From: Chryseobacterium salivictor
GTDB lineage: Bacteria > Bacteroidota > Bacteroidia > Flavobacteriales > Weeksellaceae
DNA: 64,000 bases
Assembly: GCF_004359195.1 (NCBI RefSeq)
Contig: NZ_CP037954.1
Span: forward strand, 1,674,001 to 1,738,000
Direction: 5' to 3'
Part shown: positions 24,267 to 33,757 of the stretch, piece by piece
Layout: each line of letters begins with the position of its first letter
Numbering within the stretch: the stretch's first letter is position 1
The notes under the pieces: generated by a model
What the model saw: only the letters and a program-made list of their open reading frames with translations
Database searches by the model: none
Told to the model about the DNA's origin: nothing
Program-made: the position numbers and the translations under genes

Positions 24267-26503
24267 ATGAAATCCCTCAAACTTTTTTACCTGCTTTTTA
24301 GCTGTTTTTTTTCAAATTGCGTATTCGCGCAAAATATTCCTTCAGAAAAAATAATTGGAGCGGATGATCTGCCATATTATTTAAAACCGGAAGTCATTCA
24401 GGAATTAGGAGGTTCAAATACGATTACTCAGGCAAAGTTAGCGCAGTATTTCAGGGATAAATTCTCGGAACGCTACTTTTATGACTGGAAAAGCAATGAT
24501 GCACGATTTAAAGAATATGTTCTGCTTTATCCCAACGCTCAAGGCACGCATACCAAAAATGCGTTGGATCACCTCGCGAAATTCGAGGCGGTAACCCCGT
24601 GGAAACTGCCATTTTGTTATAAAAACGGCGAGCCCCTTAACGCATATGCCATGCGTCATTTGGCCCGTCAGCATAAAATGGCAGATATTGCCTTTTATTA
24701 TCAGTTTCAAAACAAAAACCCGGAATATCTTCACTATTTTAAAGATCAGCTAAAATCATTGAATACCGCCTTAACTCTTAACCGGTATGAAACGATCGAT
24801 GACGGAAATGGAGTTTATGAAGCTTTCCGTTCCGGTTACCGTGTCTTAAACTGGCTTCAGATTCACAACTTATTTCTGGGAGAAAAAGGCTATAGTGACG
24901 ATGACCAGCTCCTCACGATTGCCACTTTGCTTCAGCACGCATCGAGTTTATATGAAACCAATACGGAATTTGTACCCGGCAATCATCAAACCAGAGGAAT
25001 GTCCGCGCTGGCGATGCTCTCCATTCTGTTCAGTGATTTTAAGGATGCGGATTTATGGAAAGACCGTGCGATGGGTCTCCTTCAGGAACATTTATCAAAG
25101 GAAATCAACAAAGATGGTTTTCAGTTTGAACGGACGGTACATTATCATATCAGTGACATCGACAATTATTTCTTTGTTCATCAGCTGGCAAAAAACAGTC
25201 ATGTTAAGATTGATTCTATCTTGGAATTAAAACTGAAGTCTTTATTTGAAACCCTACCGAAAATCGCCTATCCGGATAAATCCGCTCCTGTATTTTCAGA
25301 TGACACGAATGCGCCGTGGGCGGAAAAAAATGATATTTCCGGTGCTTTAACATTAGGGTTTTTACTTTTTAGAGATCCTGTAATGGGTTATTTTGCAAGT
25401 GAGCAGGTTCCGGCAATTGTCTATTGGTATTTAAGTGATACTCAGCTGAAATTGTTGAGGAATTTGAAAGCCCAGGTGCCAATAGTACAATCTGTTGATT
25501 TTCCTGAAACCGGTTATTTCATCATGCGTGAAGGCTGGAATAAAGACGATAAAGTAATGGCCATTTCCAACGGCCTTGATCCGTATAAGCCAGATCATCA
25601 GCAAGGTGATATGTTAGGTATCCAGGCGATGGCAAACGGAAAGGTGATTTTTATCAGGTACGTTATTCCCTGAAAGACTATGAATTTTTCAAAAATTCAA
25701 TGGTAAAAAACGTGGCTTTAGTGGATGATGAATTACAGGGAAAAGAGTATGCCGGGAATCAGGGAGGCAGTGGGTTTGGCAAATTCAGATCGTTACCGAA
25801 ACCCCAAAACATCGCTTGGAATACCAACGGAGATTTAGACTTGTATATTGGCAGTCATAACGGATTTGAAAATATCGGCGTAAAATATTCCAGACAGGTT
25901 ATTTATTTAAGAAATGATTTTTGGCTTGTAAAAGATAATTTCAGAGCCAACACGCCGCATACTTATAAACAGATTTGGCAGGGACACTACACTTCGCAGA
26001 AGGGACCCGATTTATTACGTTCTGCATTTGATGATGGTTCCGGTAACGATATTTACCAGCTTAAGCCTGCTGACGCTGTAAGTTCTTCAGGCACACAGGG
26101 GAAACAATGGAACGTGGTGTCTAAAAATAACAAATCAGATTACAGTTTTATCACTGCTATTGTTCCATTTAAAACTTTTGATCAAAGTATTGATCAATAC
26201 AGAGAGAATCCTTCACTAAAAGGATGGAACATCAATGATCTTCAATGGAAAACTAAAGGTGCGCAGGCCATTTCTTTAACCAAAGAAAACCTTGCAGTCT
26301 TCTTTTCGGTGAAAAGTCTGACCGCTAAAAATATTCAGTTCCGTTTTTCTGAAGAAGCTGATTTTTTTGTAAAAACCAAAGGAAATACAGTTCTTATTCA
26401 GTCTTTAAGCGAAAATGATCTGATACTGGATTATCAATATCTTAAAAATAAGAAAACCATCTTACTTAAACCGGGAGAAGAGGTAGAAGTTAATTCTAAA
26501 TAG
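24267..26503 (+). pseudogene. Heparinase-fold alginate lyase (PL39-like), split by a frameshift
   Basis: Two adjoining frames form one protein of about 745 residues. The first (24267-25673) has a signal peptide (MKSLKLFYLLFSCFFSNCVF, then AQ). An alpha-barrel domain follows with FVPGNHQTRGMSALAM (asparagine-histidine pair) and FQFERTVHYHISDIDNYFFV (tyrosine). The C-terminal beta part begins with KPDHQQGDMLGIQAMANGKV. The second frame resumes as YQVRYSLKDYEFF in phase -1 and runs to 26503 without break. One T missing from the run at about 25648-25652 accounts for the shift. The layout is that of heparinase II/III-like lyases such as PL39. It is an inactivated gene, a sequencing slip, or a case of -1 slippage. 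Confidence 0.75.
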
Positions 26504-26591
26504 ACTTCTAATTTTTGAAGATGTGTTTGTCTATCATTTTCATTCTTCAGTGACAATATGGTTTTAATTTTTCCCGCATAACAACACAAAA

Positions 26592-26620
26592 AAACCTGGA
26601 TTTATTCCAGGTTTTGATTT
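26592..26620. terminator. Bidirectional terminator
   Basis: The inverted repeat AAACCTGGA / TCCAGGTTT with an A-run before and a T-run after sits between the converging lyase gene and the sorting-domain gene. It would stop transcription from both sides. Confidence 0.7.
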
Positions 26621-26665
26621 ATAAACCAGCCTGCAGAGAAGCTGATACATTTAAGTCAGGATCAA

Positions 26666-27862
26666 TTAATTGACCATTAACTTCTTTGTTGACTCTGAAT
26701 TTTCGCTGTTCACTTTTACCAGATAAGTTCCTTTAGGTAAGGCTGAAACATCTACCTGCTTTGACTGTGGATTAATGAGACTCTTCACCGCTTTACCATC
26801 CAAAGAATAAATTACAACTGAATTAATTTTTTTACCATTATTTTCTATATTAAAATAATTTTTTGCAGGATTTGGAGCGATCGAGAAGCTGATTTTGGAT
26901 TTGGCAGCATCTGTTGCAAGCACAGCGCCCGACGTCACTTTCAGATTATCCATATAAATACCGTTTGTTCCGCTATAATTAAAATACAGCATCATATTCG
27001 CATTGGCTATTCCTGTTTGGGAATTATCAACAATACTTGCAGGAGTAGAAGTTGTGTAAGTGTTTTCAGTAGTTTCCTGCGGATCCTGTAAAGAGGCGCT
27101 ACCATCCTGTCTTACCTTCATCGACCAGGTATTTGTAGAGGGAGTATAGGACACAATTACTGAACTGCTGTTGGAGAACGCTATGCTTTCCACTTGTAAT
27201 AAAGGGGTAAAATGGGAAGTAGAAGTGGCGGTATCATATAATCCTCCGGCAAACGATCCTAAAGTAATTGCGTTTAAAGTGCCACTATCCCCAGAAAGAA
27301 TAACTGCGTAGCCATTACCTGAGGTGTTGATGTTTCCTCCCGCGGGTAAATCGGTAGCAAGAATAACGCCGCCTGCAAGTGCACCAGCTGGTTTAAAGGC
27401 AGAAGGTAATGTGGTGAGTTGCCCATTTTTATTAACACGCATTGCGAAAGACCAGGTTAAAACATCGGTATTTTCACTTAATTTTGGTGAAAAAGGTACT
27501 GGTACAGCCACCGTAGCAGTCGCTTTGTTTGCCTGGCCAGCCGTTGTAGAACTTGTACCCTGAATACTTAAATTGGTAGTGTACGAAGTAGAAGTGGCAT
27601 TGTAGATCGCATTAAGACCGGACGTTCCATTTCCGGAAGCCAGATACCATAGGGAAGTATTAACACCGGTGTACGTATGACCTGCAGATGATACGGTGGA
27701 CGTTGTTCCGGGTGCCCCCGAAAAAGCCTGGTACTGGCTTGGAGATACCGGTGGATTTGGTAAACCTGCCGTATCAAAGTTGTCTGCAAATAATGTTGTC
27801 TGTGCATTTGCATTTGCGACGGTAAGCACGCATGCTGCTAAAAAGAATAGTTTTTTTCTCAT
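26666..27862 (-). CDS. Type IX-secreted surface protein of unknown function
   Basis: A 398-residue protein. It has a signal peptide (MRKKLFFLAACVLTVANANA), a central region of about 290 residues rich in S, T, G and N that looks like an all-beta jelly-roll binding domain (ending GTNGIYMDNLKVTSG), and a C-terminal type IX sorting domain (FSIAPNPAKNYFNIEN...LPKGTYLVKV...KLMVN). Sorting domains send proteins through the gliding-associated secretion system to the cell surface. It is followed 27 bp later by the PL7 gene start region on the same strand side, inside the alginate locus. A carbohydrate-binding role is inferred from context only. Confidence 0.7.
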   Translation of the reverse strand: MRKKLFFLAACVLTVANANAQTTLFADNFDTAGLPNPPVSPSQYQAFSGAPGTTSTVSSAGHTYTGVNTSLWYLASGNGTSGLNAIYNATSTSYTTNLSIQGTSSTTAGQANKATATVAVPVPFSPKLSENTDVLTWSFAMRVNKNGQLTTLPSAFKPAGALAGGVILATDLPAGGNINTSGNGYAVILSGDSGTLNAITLGSFAGGLYDTATSTSHFTPLLQVESIAFSNSSSVIVSYTPSTNTWSMKVRQDGSASLQDPQETTENTYTTSTPASIVDNSQTGIANANMMLYFNYSGTNGIYMDNLKVTSGAVLATDAAKSKISFSIAPNPAKNYFNIENNGKKINSVVIYSLDGKAVKSLINPQSKQVDVSALPKGTYLVKVNSENSESTKKLMVN

Positions 27863-27889
27863 TTTAAATGATTTTTGATTGTTAATAAT

Positions 27890-28777
27890 TTAGTGTGTAA
27901 CATTTAGTTTATAATATTTTACGGTGGACTTTGCTGCAGGATCGGTGGTGATTAAATAATTCCCCGCCTTAAAATAGTTTTCAAAGGGCCATTTTTCAAG
28001 ACTGGTATCCTGGAAAACATGCGTGTTATTCCCATTTACGGTGACCTCTAATTTTCCTGTGGAGGCTACAATTTTTATTTCGAAAGGATCATATCCTACT
28101 TTTCCGAAATCATAAGAAATATCTGTCCATATTGTGCTGGAACTGCTGTATAGGTCAATTCCCGTGGTACTGTTGTTAACAAGTGTTTTTTTATAGGCTT
28201 TTAAATGACCATCAATCCAGAACATCTTTAATAAAGGTGGTGCGGCATTCGAAGAGAAACCATATTTGGCCATATCAGCCTGTGAAATAATTCCGTGAAT
28301 CTGCATGACGATTACCCTATGAAAACTGTTCCCCGAACTGGAAGTATCGGGCGTGGTGGAAACGACTTTCAATTTCCCCTGCATGGTTCCTCCTTTACTT
28401 AATGTCCAGTTTGTTTTAGTATTGGTGGGATTCATCATTTCCCGTAATTCCGTTCTGGAATAATCGCTGTTGCTGGTGGAGGTGGACGGATAAGCGTAAA
28501 AGACTAAGGACTGATCACCGGTATCATCGTACATAAATGGCTTAATTGCCGGTATGTTTCTGTAGCCGCCATTCTGTATTTGTGCAGCTGCGTATTCGTC
28601 GGGACTGCCATCGCTGTTTTCGTCAACAGGTAAAGTAACTTTCCAGTTGCTAAGCGATATGTCTGCAAAACCGTTTGCCACGACTGGATCGATGATTTCA
28701 TCGGAAATAGTATTTCCAGTCCGGGAGCAACTGCCTAAAGTAATAAAAGCCACGGCGATAAAAATTACGGATTTCAT
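27890..28777 (-). CDS. Alginate lyase, polysaccharide lyase family 7, lipoprotein
   Basis: A 295-residue protein with a lipoprotein signal (MKSVIFIAVAFITLGSCSRT, cysteine 17). All three PL7 blocks are visible: SRTELREM (arginine and glutamate at the active site), IVMQIHG (QIH), and YFKAGNYLIT (tyrosine of YFKAGNY). PL7 enzymes are endo-acting jelly-roll lyases; QIH rather than QVH usually goes with guluronate or mixed preference. It is transcribed from a promoter with the shared tandem operator at 28826-28856 and lies opposite a divergent esterase gene. It is probably anchored at the cell surface. Confidence 0.9.
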   Translation of the reverse strand: MKSVIFIAVAFITLGSCSRTGNTISDEIIDPVVANGFADISLSNWKVTLPVDENSDGSPDEYAAAQIQNGGYRNIPAIKPFMYDDTGDQSLVFYAYPSTSTSNSDYSRTELREMMNPTNTKTNWTLSKGGTMQGKLKVVSTTPDTSSSGNSFHRVIVMQIHGIISQADMAKYGFSSNAAPPLLKMFWIDGHLKAYKKTLVNNSTTGIDLYSSSSTIWTDISYDFGKVGYDPFEIKIVASTGKLEVTVNGNNTHVFQDTSLEKWPFENYFKAGNYLITTDPAAKSTVKYYKLNVTH

Positions 28778-28825
28778 ACGAGTGAATATTAGGGATCTGT
28801 TTCATATCAAATGTATAATAAAAAA

Positions 28826-28856
28826 TTTGGTTTACCAAATTGGTTTACCAAATATT
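28826..28856. promoter_or_regulatory. Tandem operator between the PL7 and esterase genes
   Basis: TGGTTTACCA at 28828-28837 and again at 28841-28850, 13 bp apart. On the minus strand AATATTTG (28849-28856) is a near-consensus -7 box that overlaps the operator by 2 bp, the same geometry as at the other sites. The region can serve the divergent gene at 28939 as well. Confidence 0.75.
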
Positions 28857-28938
28857 TTGTGTTAATTTGTTAAATAAAACAAGCCGCTTCATGTGGTGTC
28901 ATTTATAAAATATCTCATCTAATTTAAATCTGTACTTT

Positions 28939-29820
28939 ATGAAAAAAAATGTGTATTTTTTTATTCTCGTATTATTTTGGTCCCAGTGTTTTTCTCAGGA
29001 AACAGGCGGAGAATTTAAACCTGTAGAGTTCCCCCCGAATTATACAGCACAATTAAACATTACCTATACGAAAGTTAAGGAGTGGGAGGGAAAGGCTGAT
29101 TTATATTTAAATTTAAACAGCAAGACGCCGACTCCAGTAATCATCAACATTCACGGAGGCGGGTGGAACAAGGGTGTAAAGGAATCTCAAACCGGATTCA
29201 ATACCTTCTTTAAAGCCGGGTACGCAGTGGTTAATATGGAGTACCGGCTGTCTCAACAGGCAACTGCTCCCGCAGCAATAGAGGACACCCGCTGCATGCT
29301 GATCTACCTGGTGGAACATGCAAAGGATCTGAATATTGATCCAAAAAAGATCGTCATCATGGGCGGCAGTGCAGGAGGACACCTTGCCTTAATGGGCGGA
29401 CTTTTAGGAAACGACCGTCGCTTTGATAATAACTGTATGACTTCTAAAGAGATTAGAGTTGCGGCGATCATTGATAAATATGGTATTACTGACGTCTATG
29501 ACTGGTCTTTTGGAAAGCTTAAAAGTAAATCTGCATTACAGTGGCTGGGCTCTAAGATAGCCGATAAGGAATTTATAAAATCAGTATCGCCTATCAATTA
29601 CGTCACTAAAAACAGTCCGCCGGTATTTATCGTTCACGGCGACGCAGACCCCACCGTTCCTTACCAGCAATCCGTTGACTTATACAGGAAACTTCAGGAG
29701 ATGGGGGTGGACTCGCAGTTTATCAGCGTGCCCGGGGGTCTTCATGGCAAATTTGATCAGGAGCAGAACAGGGAAATTAATACTGCCATTATTACTTTTT
29801 TATCAAAATATGTAAATTAG
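28939..29820 (+). CDS. Exported alpha/beta hydrolase (putative acetyl-esterase)
   Basis: A 293-residue exported protein (signal MKKNVYFFILVLFWSQCFS). It has an oxyanion motif INIHGGGWNKG, nucleophile GGSAGGHLALMGG (serine near residue 145), acid in VHGDADPTVPY and histidine in PGGLHGKF, a full catalytic triad. This is the BD-FAE/esterase-lipase type often found with polysaccharide lyases. Bacterial alginates can be O-acetylated, so removal of acetyl groups ahead of lyase action is a reasonable role. That role is inferred from the shared operator and neighbours. Confidence 0.75.
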   Translation: MKKNVYFFILVLFWSQCFSQETGGEFKPVEFPPNYTAQLNITYTKVKEWEGKADLYLNLNSKTPTPVIINIHGGGWNKGVKESQTGFNTFFKAGYAVVNMEYRLSQQATAPAAIEDTRCMLIYLVEHAKDLNIDPKKIVIMGGSAGGHLALMGGLLGNDRRFDNNCMTSKEIRVAAIIDKYGITDVYDWSFGKLKSKSALQWLGSKIADKEFIKSVSPINYVTKNSPPVFIVHGDADPTVPYQQSVDLYRKLQEMGVDSQFISVPGGLHGKFDQEQNREINTAIITFLSKYVN

Positions 29821-29854
29821 CTTCTTTAAATAAAAAAGTTACGGTACAAAAAGC

Positions 29855-29892
29855 GAAGCCGCCTCAAATAAAATTGAGACGGCTTCTTTTTT
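29855..29892. terminator. Bidirectional terminator
   Basis: GAAGCCGCCTCAA / TTGAGACGGCTTC with a T-run (29887-29893), between the converging esterase and SDR genes. Confidence 0.8.
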
Positions 29893-29921
29893 TGAGATGA
29901 AGCAATTGATATAGAAAAAGA

Positions 29922-30686
29922 TTAAATTCCTAACGCCTGACCACCACCAATCTGGATTGTTTCAGCCGTTAAAAAGGAAGCATCTTTACCTGCTAAGAAC
30001 GACACTACTGCCGCAACTTCTTCAGGTTCTCCCAATCTTCCAAGCATGATACTGTTTTTCCAGCTAGCGAACACTTCAGGTTTAGTTTCTTTTATCTGAG
30101 CATGAAAAGGCGTATCAATAGTTCCCGGAGAAACCGCGTTTACTCTAATTCCATACTCAGCTAAGTCTTTAGCCATTGCTCTTGTAATCGCCTGTACCCC
30201 AGCTTTAGAAGTGGCATATACCCCAGCTCCCGGGCCTCCGCCATTCCAGGTGGCGTTGGAAGTATAGTTGATTATTGAAGCGTTTTCCGCTTTTTTCAGA
30301 AAAGGGATCGCCGCTCTTGATACAAAAAAGGTAGAATCAAGATTTAACGCCATTACTGATCTGTAAAATTCCGTCGTCATTTCCTCAAACCTTTGTCTGC
30401 CGCCTAAACCGCCTGCATTGTTTACGATAACGTCGATTTTACCGTATTTTTCACCGATCATTTTGATATTGGCGTTTACTTCCTCTTCGTTGGTAACATC
30501 AAAGCCATAATACTCCGCTGTGATCCCATCTGCCAAAAGTTCTGCTACTTGGTCAGCACCACCTTCTTTTTTGATACCATTTAAAATTACAGTATAACCG
30601 TCCTTGCCTAATCTTTTGCAGACCGCAAAACCAATTCCTCCTGTTGCGCCTGTTACTACAGCTACTTTTCCCTTTAAATCAGTCAT
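29922..30686 (-). CDS. SDR-family reductase, likely DEH reductase
   Basis: A 254-residue short-chain dehydrogenase. It has the cofactor loop TGATGGIGFAVCKRLG at the N-terminus, NNAGG, and the catalytic YATSK with a serine 13 residues before it, and it ends GGGQALGI. In alginate loci of flavobacteria such enzymes reduce 4-deoxy-L-erythro-5-hexoseulose uronate (DEH) to 2-keto-3-deoxygluconate. Context supports this strongly: an MFS transporter and GntR gene precede it in one operon, and the kinase and aldolase for the product lie next door. NADH or NADPH preference cannot be read from the sequence with certainty. Confidence 0.8.
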   Translation of the reverse strand: MTDLKGKVAVVTGATGGIGFAVCKRLGKDGYTVILNGIKKEGGADQVAELLADGITAEYYGFDVTNEEEVNANIKMIGEKYGKIDVIVNNAGGLGGRQRFEEMTTEFYRSVMALNLDSTFFVSRAAIPFLKKAENASIINYTSNATWNGGGPGAGVYATSKAGVQAITRAMAKDLAEYGIRVNAVSPGTIDTPFHAQIKETKPEVFASWKNSIMLGRLGEPEEVAAVVSFLAGKDASFLTAETIQIGGGQALGI

Positions 30687-30720
30687 TTTACTTATTTAAT
30701 TGTTAATATTATTATTGTTA

Positions 30721-32223
30721 TTATTTTATTTGTTCAATTTTCCCGATAGTTAAGAATATGGATACCAGAGACAAAGGAACTAATGCCGATAGCAACCCGA
30801 ACAACAATGGCCAGCTGGCGATCTGACCCGCAAACAGGATTGCTATTATGGTTCCTAAAACGGCCGCTGCTCCTCCAAGGCCGGCTAATGAGCCTACTGA
30901 TTTACCATCATGTAGATCACTGGGTAATGTTTGAATATTGGTCATTGTAAATTGGAAACCACCCAGCACAAAAGCCATCAGAATAACAGCTAGAACTGCA
31001 TTTGGTACCATAACAGAACCTAGAATTGCAGGAATGATTATGCATCCACCTATAATCATGGCCGTTTTCCGTGCCCGGTCCACTGTTGCCCCTTTTCGGA
31101 TTAAAAATCCAGAAAACCAACCTCCTGCGATGCTGCCTATCATTGCACCCAAATAGGGTACCCAGGCTGAGTATGCCAATTCCTTGATGTTAAGATTAAA
31201 TTCCTCTACCAAATACATGGGTAAAAAGGTGACAAACATCCACCAAATAGGATCTAAAAAGAAGCGACCCAGTATGACGGAATAATTTTTTTTATTGGAA
31301 AGCAATTCTCCCCACGTTTTGCCAACGGCGTTACTTTGCGGGTTTTCAGGTTGGTTGTCGATGATATAGGCGCGCTCTTCATCGGTGATCCATGAATGAT
31401 CTTTTGGTCCTTTCTTGTTAATAATGAGCCATGGAATGATCCACAGTATTCCTAATACCCCTACAACAACAAAAGTCATCTTCCAGCCAATGGACATATA
31501 CAGGGATAAAATAATGATGGGAGCTAAGATTGAACCTATCGATGCAGCGGCACCAAAAAGACCTTGCGCAAAGGCACGTTCCTTCTGTGGAAACCACTCC
31601 GCATTACTTTTTGTAGCACCTGGCCATGGACCGGCTTCGCCCAGACCCAACATCATTCTAAATCCTGTTAAGGAAACCTTTCCCTGCGACAGTGAGGTAA
31701 GAGCATCGGCAAATCCCCATACTAAAACAGAAACAACAAATCCACGCCGTGTCCCGATTTTATCATATAATTTACCGGAAAAAAGCTGGCTGATTCCGTA
31801 GGCGATCATAAAAAAGATCGTAATGACGCCCAGCTGATCTTTCGCTTGTTTCGATGATTCTTCAGGAGCGGCATCTTTGTCGACAATACCTAATTCGTAA
31901 GCAATACCTTGCCTGTTGACAACAATTTTACCGTCATTTTTGAAATTAACGAAAGCAGCTTTCTGCACAATTTTCTCACCTCTTTTGGAAACGAGTTCGT
32001 AGGTATTGTTTTCTGCTATAAACCGTGCCTGATTATCGCCGGAATTTAGTTTAATCTTATCTACTAACTTATATTCGATATTGGCAACCCACATGTAATT
32101 CAGAGTTCCTCTATCCAAATAATTAATAATCGTAATGACCATTATCAAGCCGATAATCCACCATCTTAATCCTTTAACTTTCATTTTATTCTTATTTATA
32201 GCAGGAGTTCTGATACCGTTCAA
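30721..32223 (-). CDS. MFS transporter, hexuronate-transporter type, with an unusual loop
   Basis: A 500-residue major facilitator protein of the ExuT/GudP anion-symporter type: GLRWWIIGLIMVITIINYLD, then LGEAGPWPGATKSNAEWFP and further helices, twelve expected in all. Between the first two helices there is an insertion of about 70 residues (ANIEYKLVDKIKLNSGDNQA through KDAAPEESSKQAKDQLG), facing the periplasm, that relatives of about 430 residues lack. It probably imports unsaturated uronate or its monomer product. It is the second gene of the operon after the GntR gene (31 bp gap) and is followed by the SDR gene. Confidence 0.85.
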   Translation of the reverse strand: MNGIRTPAINKNKMKVKGLRWWIIGLIMVITIINYLDRGTLNYMWVANIEYKLVDKIKLNSGDNQARFIAENNTYELVSKRGEKIVQKAAFVNFKNDGKIVVNRQGIAYELGIVDKDAAPEESSKQAKDQLGVITIFFMIAYGISQLFSGKLYDKIGTRRGFVVSVLVWGFADALTSLSQGKVSLTGFRMMLGLGEAGPWPGATKSNAEWFPQKERAFAQGLFGAAASIGSILAPIIILSLYMSIGWKMTFVVVGVLGILWIIPWLIINKKGPKDHSWITDEERAYIIDNQPENPQSNAVGKTWGELLSNKKNYSVILGRFFLDPIWWMFVTFLPMYLVEEFNLNIKELAYSAWVPYLGAMIGSIAGGWFSGFLIRKGATVDRARKTAMIIGGCIIIPAILGSVMVPNAVLAVILMAFVLGGFQFTMTNIQTLPSDLHDGKSVGSLAGLGGAAAVLGTIIAILFAGQIASWPLLFGLLSALVPLSLVSIFLTIGKIEQIK

Positions 32224-32254
32224 AATTCAGACGGCTGTCCTGATTGTATTAATC

Positions 32255-32959
32255 TTAACTTTTATCGTAACAGAATTTATAAAGAACTTTAAAATGTTCT
32301 TTCATTTTCAATTTTCCTTCTTGCGGATCCTGGTCCTTTATCGCAGCGAAAATAGCCTCATGTTCCTTAATAGCGGTAATTTGCTGGTTTTCGTCGCACA
32401 CCGGCATACTGTTAAAATAGGAAATAATTTCCGGTGTTATCGTTAACATAAAGGTATTAATAGTGCTGTTGCCACAGGCTTTTGCAATGGCCAAATGGAA
32501 AAGTAAATCCTCTTGAACAGCATCTTCGCCTGCTAAAACTTTTTGCGTATAAGCATTTAGGGCTGCTTCTATATTTTTAATATCTTCATCCGTTCTTCTT
32601 AAAGCGGCAAGTTTTACGGTTTTTAATTCTAAAAGGATTCTTGTTTCCACCAGCGATTTGAAATCTGGCTCATCTAAGCGCAGAATATCATCAATCATCC
32701 CGTTAATCGCAATTCTACGGATATTCGCAATAAAGGTTCCGCTCTGCGCAATTGATTTTAAAATTCCGTAAAATTCTAATTTTTGTATTGCATCCCTGAC
32801 ATTACTGCGTGATACCCCAAATTTTTCAGATAACATTCTTTCCGAAGGAAGTTTATCGCCAGGTTCAAGATTTTTAAAGTTGATTAATTCTCTAATTTTA
32901 GCGATGATTTCTTGTTGGGTGGTTTGATTTTCCTTTTTTGTAATTAAATCTAATTTCAT
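32255..32959 (-). CDS. GntR/FadR-family transcriptional regulator of the alginate locus
   Basis: A 234-residue protein. The N-terminal winged helix (about 12-75) reads LEPGDKLPSERMLSEKFGVS, then RSNVRDAIQKLEFYGILKS, the GntR signature. The C-terminal FCD domain (about 95-225) is all-helical with metal or ligand-binding histidines (LLFHLAIAKACGN, then MKEHFKVLY). FCD regulators often bind sugar acids, so KDG or DEH is a plausible inducer. It is first in its operon with the transporter and reductase. Its own promoter carries the tandem operator, implying autoregulation. Confidence 0.85.
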   Translation of the reverse strand: MKLDLITKKENQTTQQEIIAKIRELINFKNLEPGDKLPSERMLSEKFGVSRSNVRDAIQKLEFYGILKSIAQSGTFIANIRRIAINGMIDDILRLDEPDFKSLVETRILLELKTVKLAALRRTDEDIKNIEAALNAYTQKVLAGEDAVQEDLLFHLAIAKACGNSTINTFMLTITPEIISYFNSMPVCDENQQITAIKEHEAIFAAIKDQDPQEGKLKMKEHFKVLYKFCYDKS

Positions 32960-32969
32960 ATTGATGTTT

Positions 32970-33000
32970 TTTGGTTAACCAGATTGGTTTTGCAAAGTTA
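32970..33000 (-). promoter_or_regulatory. Promoter and tandem operator of the GntR operon
   Basis: TGGTTAACCA (32972-32981) and the weaker TGGTTTTGCA (32985-32994) lie 13 bp apart. On the minus strand TAACTTTG (33000-32993) is the -7 box and overlaps the second box by 2 bp. Confidence 0.7.
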
Positions 33001-33087
33001 GCAAATAGGAAGTCTACCTCTATATATTTATTTTTTTGTTAAAATAAATTTATTAAAAAGTATGCAAAACCTCCTTAAAACATCAAC

Positions 33088-33747
33088 TTACCTCAATTCC
33101 GCAAGTAATAGCAGTACTTTTTTAGTTTCAGATTCAATGGTTTCATAATCTTTTTCTGCCATTAACTTTTTGCTAATCAGCTTACTTCCCATTCCTACTG
33201 CTGACACGCCGGCATTGAACCATCCTTCAATGTTTTCACGGGTAGTATCCACGCCGCCTGTCGGCATAAATAGCAGATTCGGGAAGATATCTTTTATTCC
33301 GCTTAAAAAATCAGGCCCGAGCATATTTCCGGGGAAAAGTTTGATAAACTTCACGCCTGCATTTTCTGACGCGATGATTTCAGTGGGTGTCATACAGCCC
33401 GGGCTGTAGAATTTGTCCTGTTTGATCAGGAAATCTGCCACTTCGGGTACAAATCCCGGACTGATAAAGAAATCAGCGCCGGCTTCCACAAAATCTTTAG
33501 CCTGCTGAAGGTTTTTGATGGTACCGATTCCCAAAAGGAGATCCTGCATTTCGGAATTTCTGGTTTCCACCATTTTTTTGAAATTATTCAAAGCGGCTTC
33601 ACCACGGTTGGTGTATTCTACAGCACGGATTCCGGCGCGGTAAATCGCGCGTAGGGTTTCTATAGTTACCGTTTCATCGGCATTGAAATATAAGGGCAAG
33701 ATTCCCTGCTTTACTACCGCATCGGAAACTTTCTGAATATTGCTCAT
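33088..33747 (-). CDS. eda: KDPG aldolase
   Basis: A 219-residue class I aldolase of the KDPG/KHG type. It starts with the family's VSDAVVKQGILPLYFN, has the proton-transfer glutamate in RAVEYTNRG, the Schiff-base lysine in VKFIKLFPGN and the phosphate-binding GVDTTRENIEGWF region. It splits 2-keto-3-deoxy-6-phosphogluconate into pyruvate and glyceraldehyde-3-phosphate, the last step of alginate monomer breakdown. It is the last gene of the operon that begins with SusC, with gaps of 10-13 bp to the genes before it. Confidence 0.92.
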   Translation of the reverse strand: MSNIQKVSDAVVKQGILPLYFNADETVTIETLRAIYRAGIRAVEYTNRGEAALNNFKKMVETRNSEMQDLLLGIGTIKNLQQAKDFVEAGADFFISPGFVPEVADFLIKQDKFYSPGCMTPTEIIASENAGVKFIKLFPGNMLGPDFLSGIKDIFPNLLFMPTGGVDTTRENIEGWFNAGVSAVGMGSKLISKKLMAEKDYETIESETKKVLLLLAELR

Positions 33748-33757
33748 TTGATCTGAA

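Noticed and set aside
25648..25655. Programmed -1 frameshift in the heparinase-fold lyase
   Set aside because: The local GATTTTTATC does not form a standard X-XXY-YYZ slippery heptamer and no strong stem is evident downstream, so a mutation or read error is more likely.
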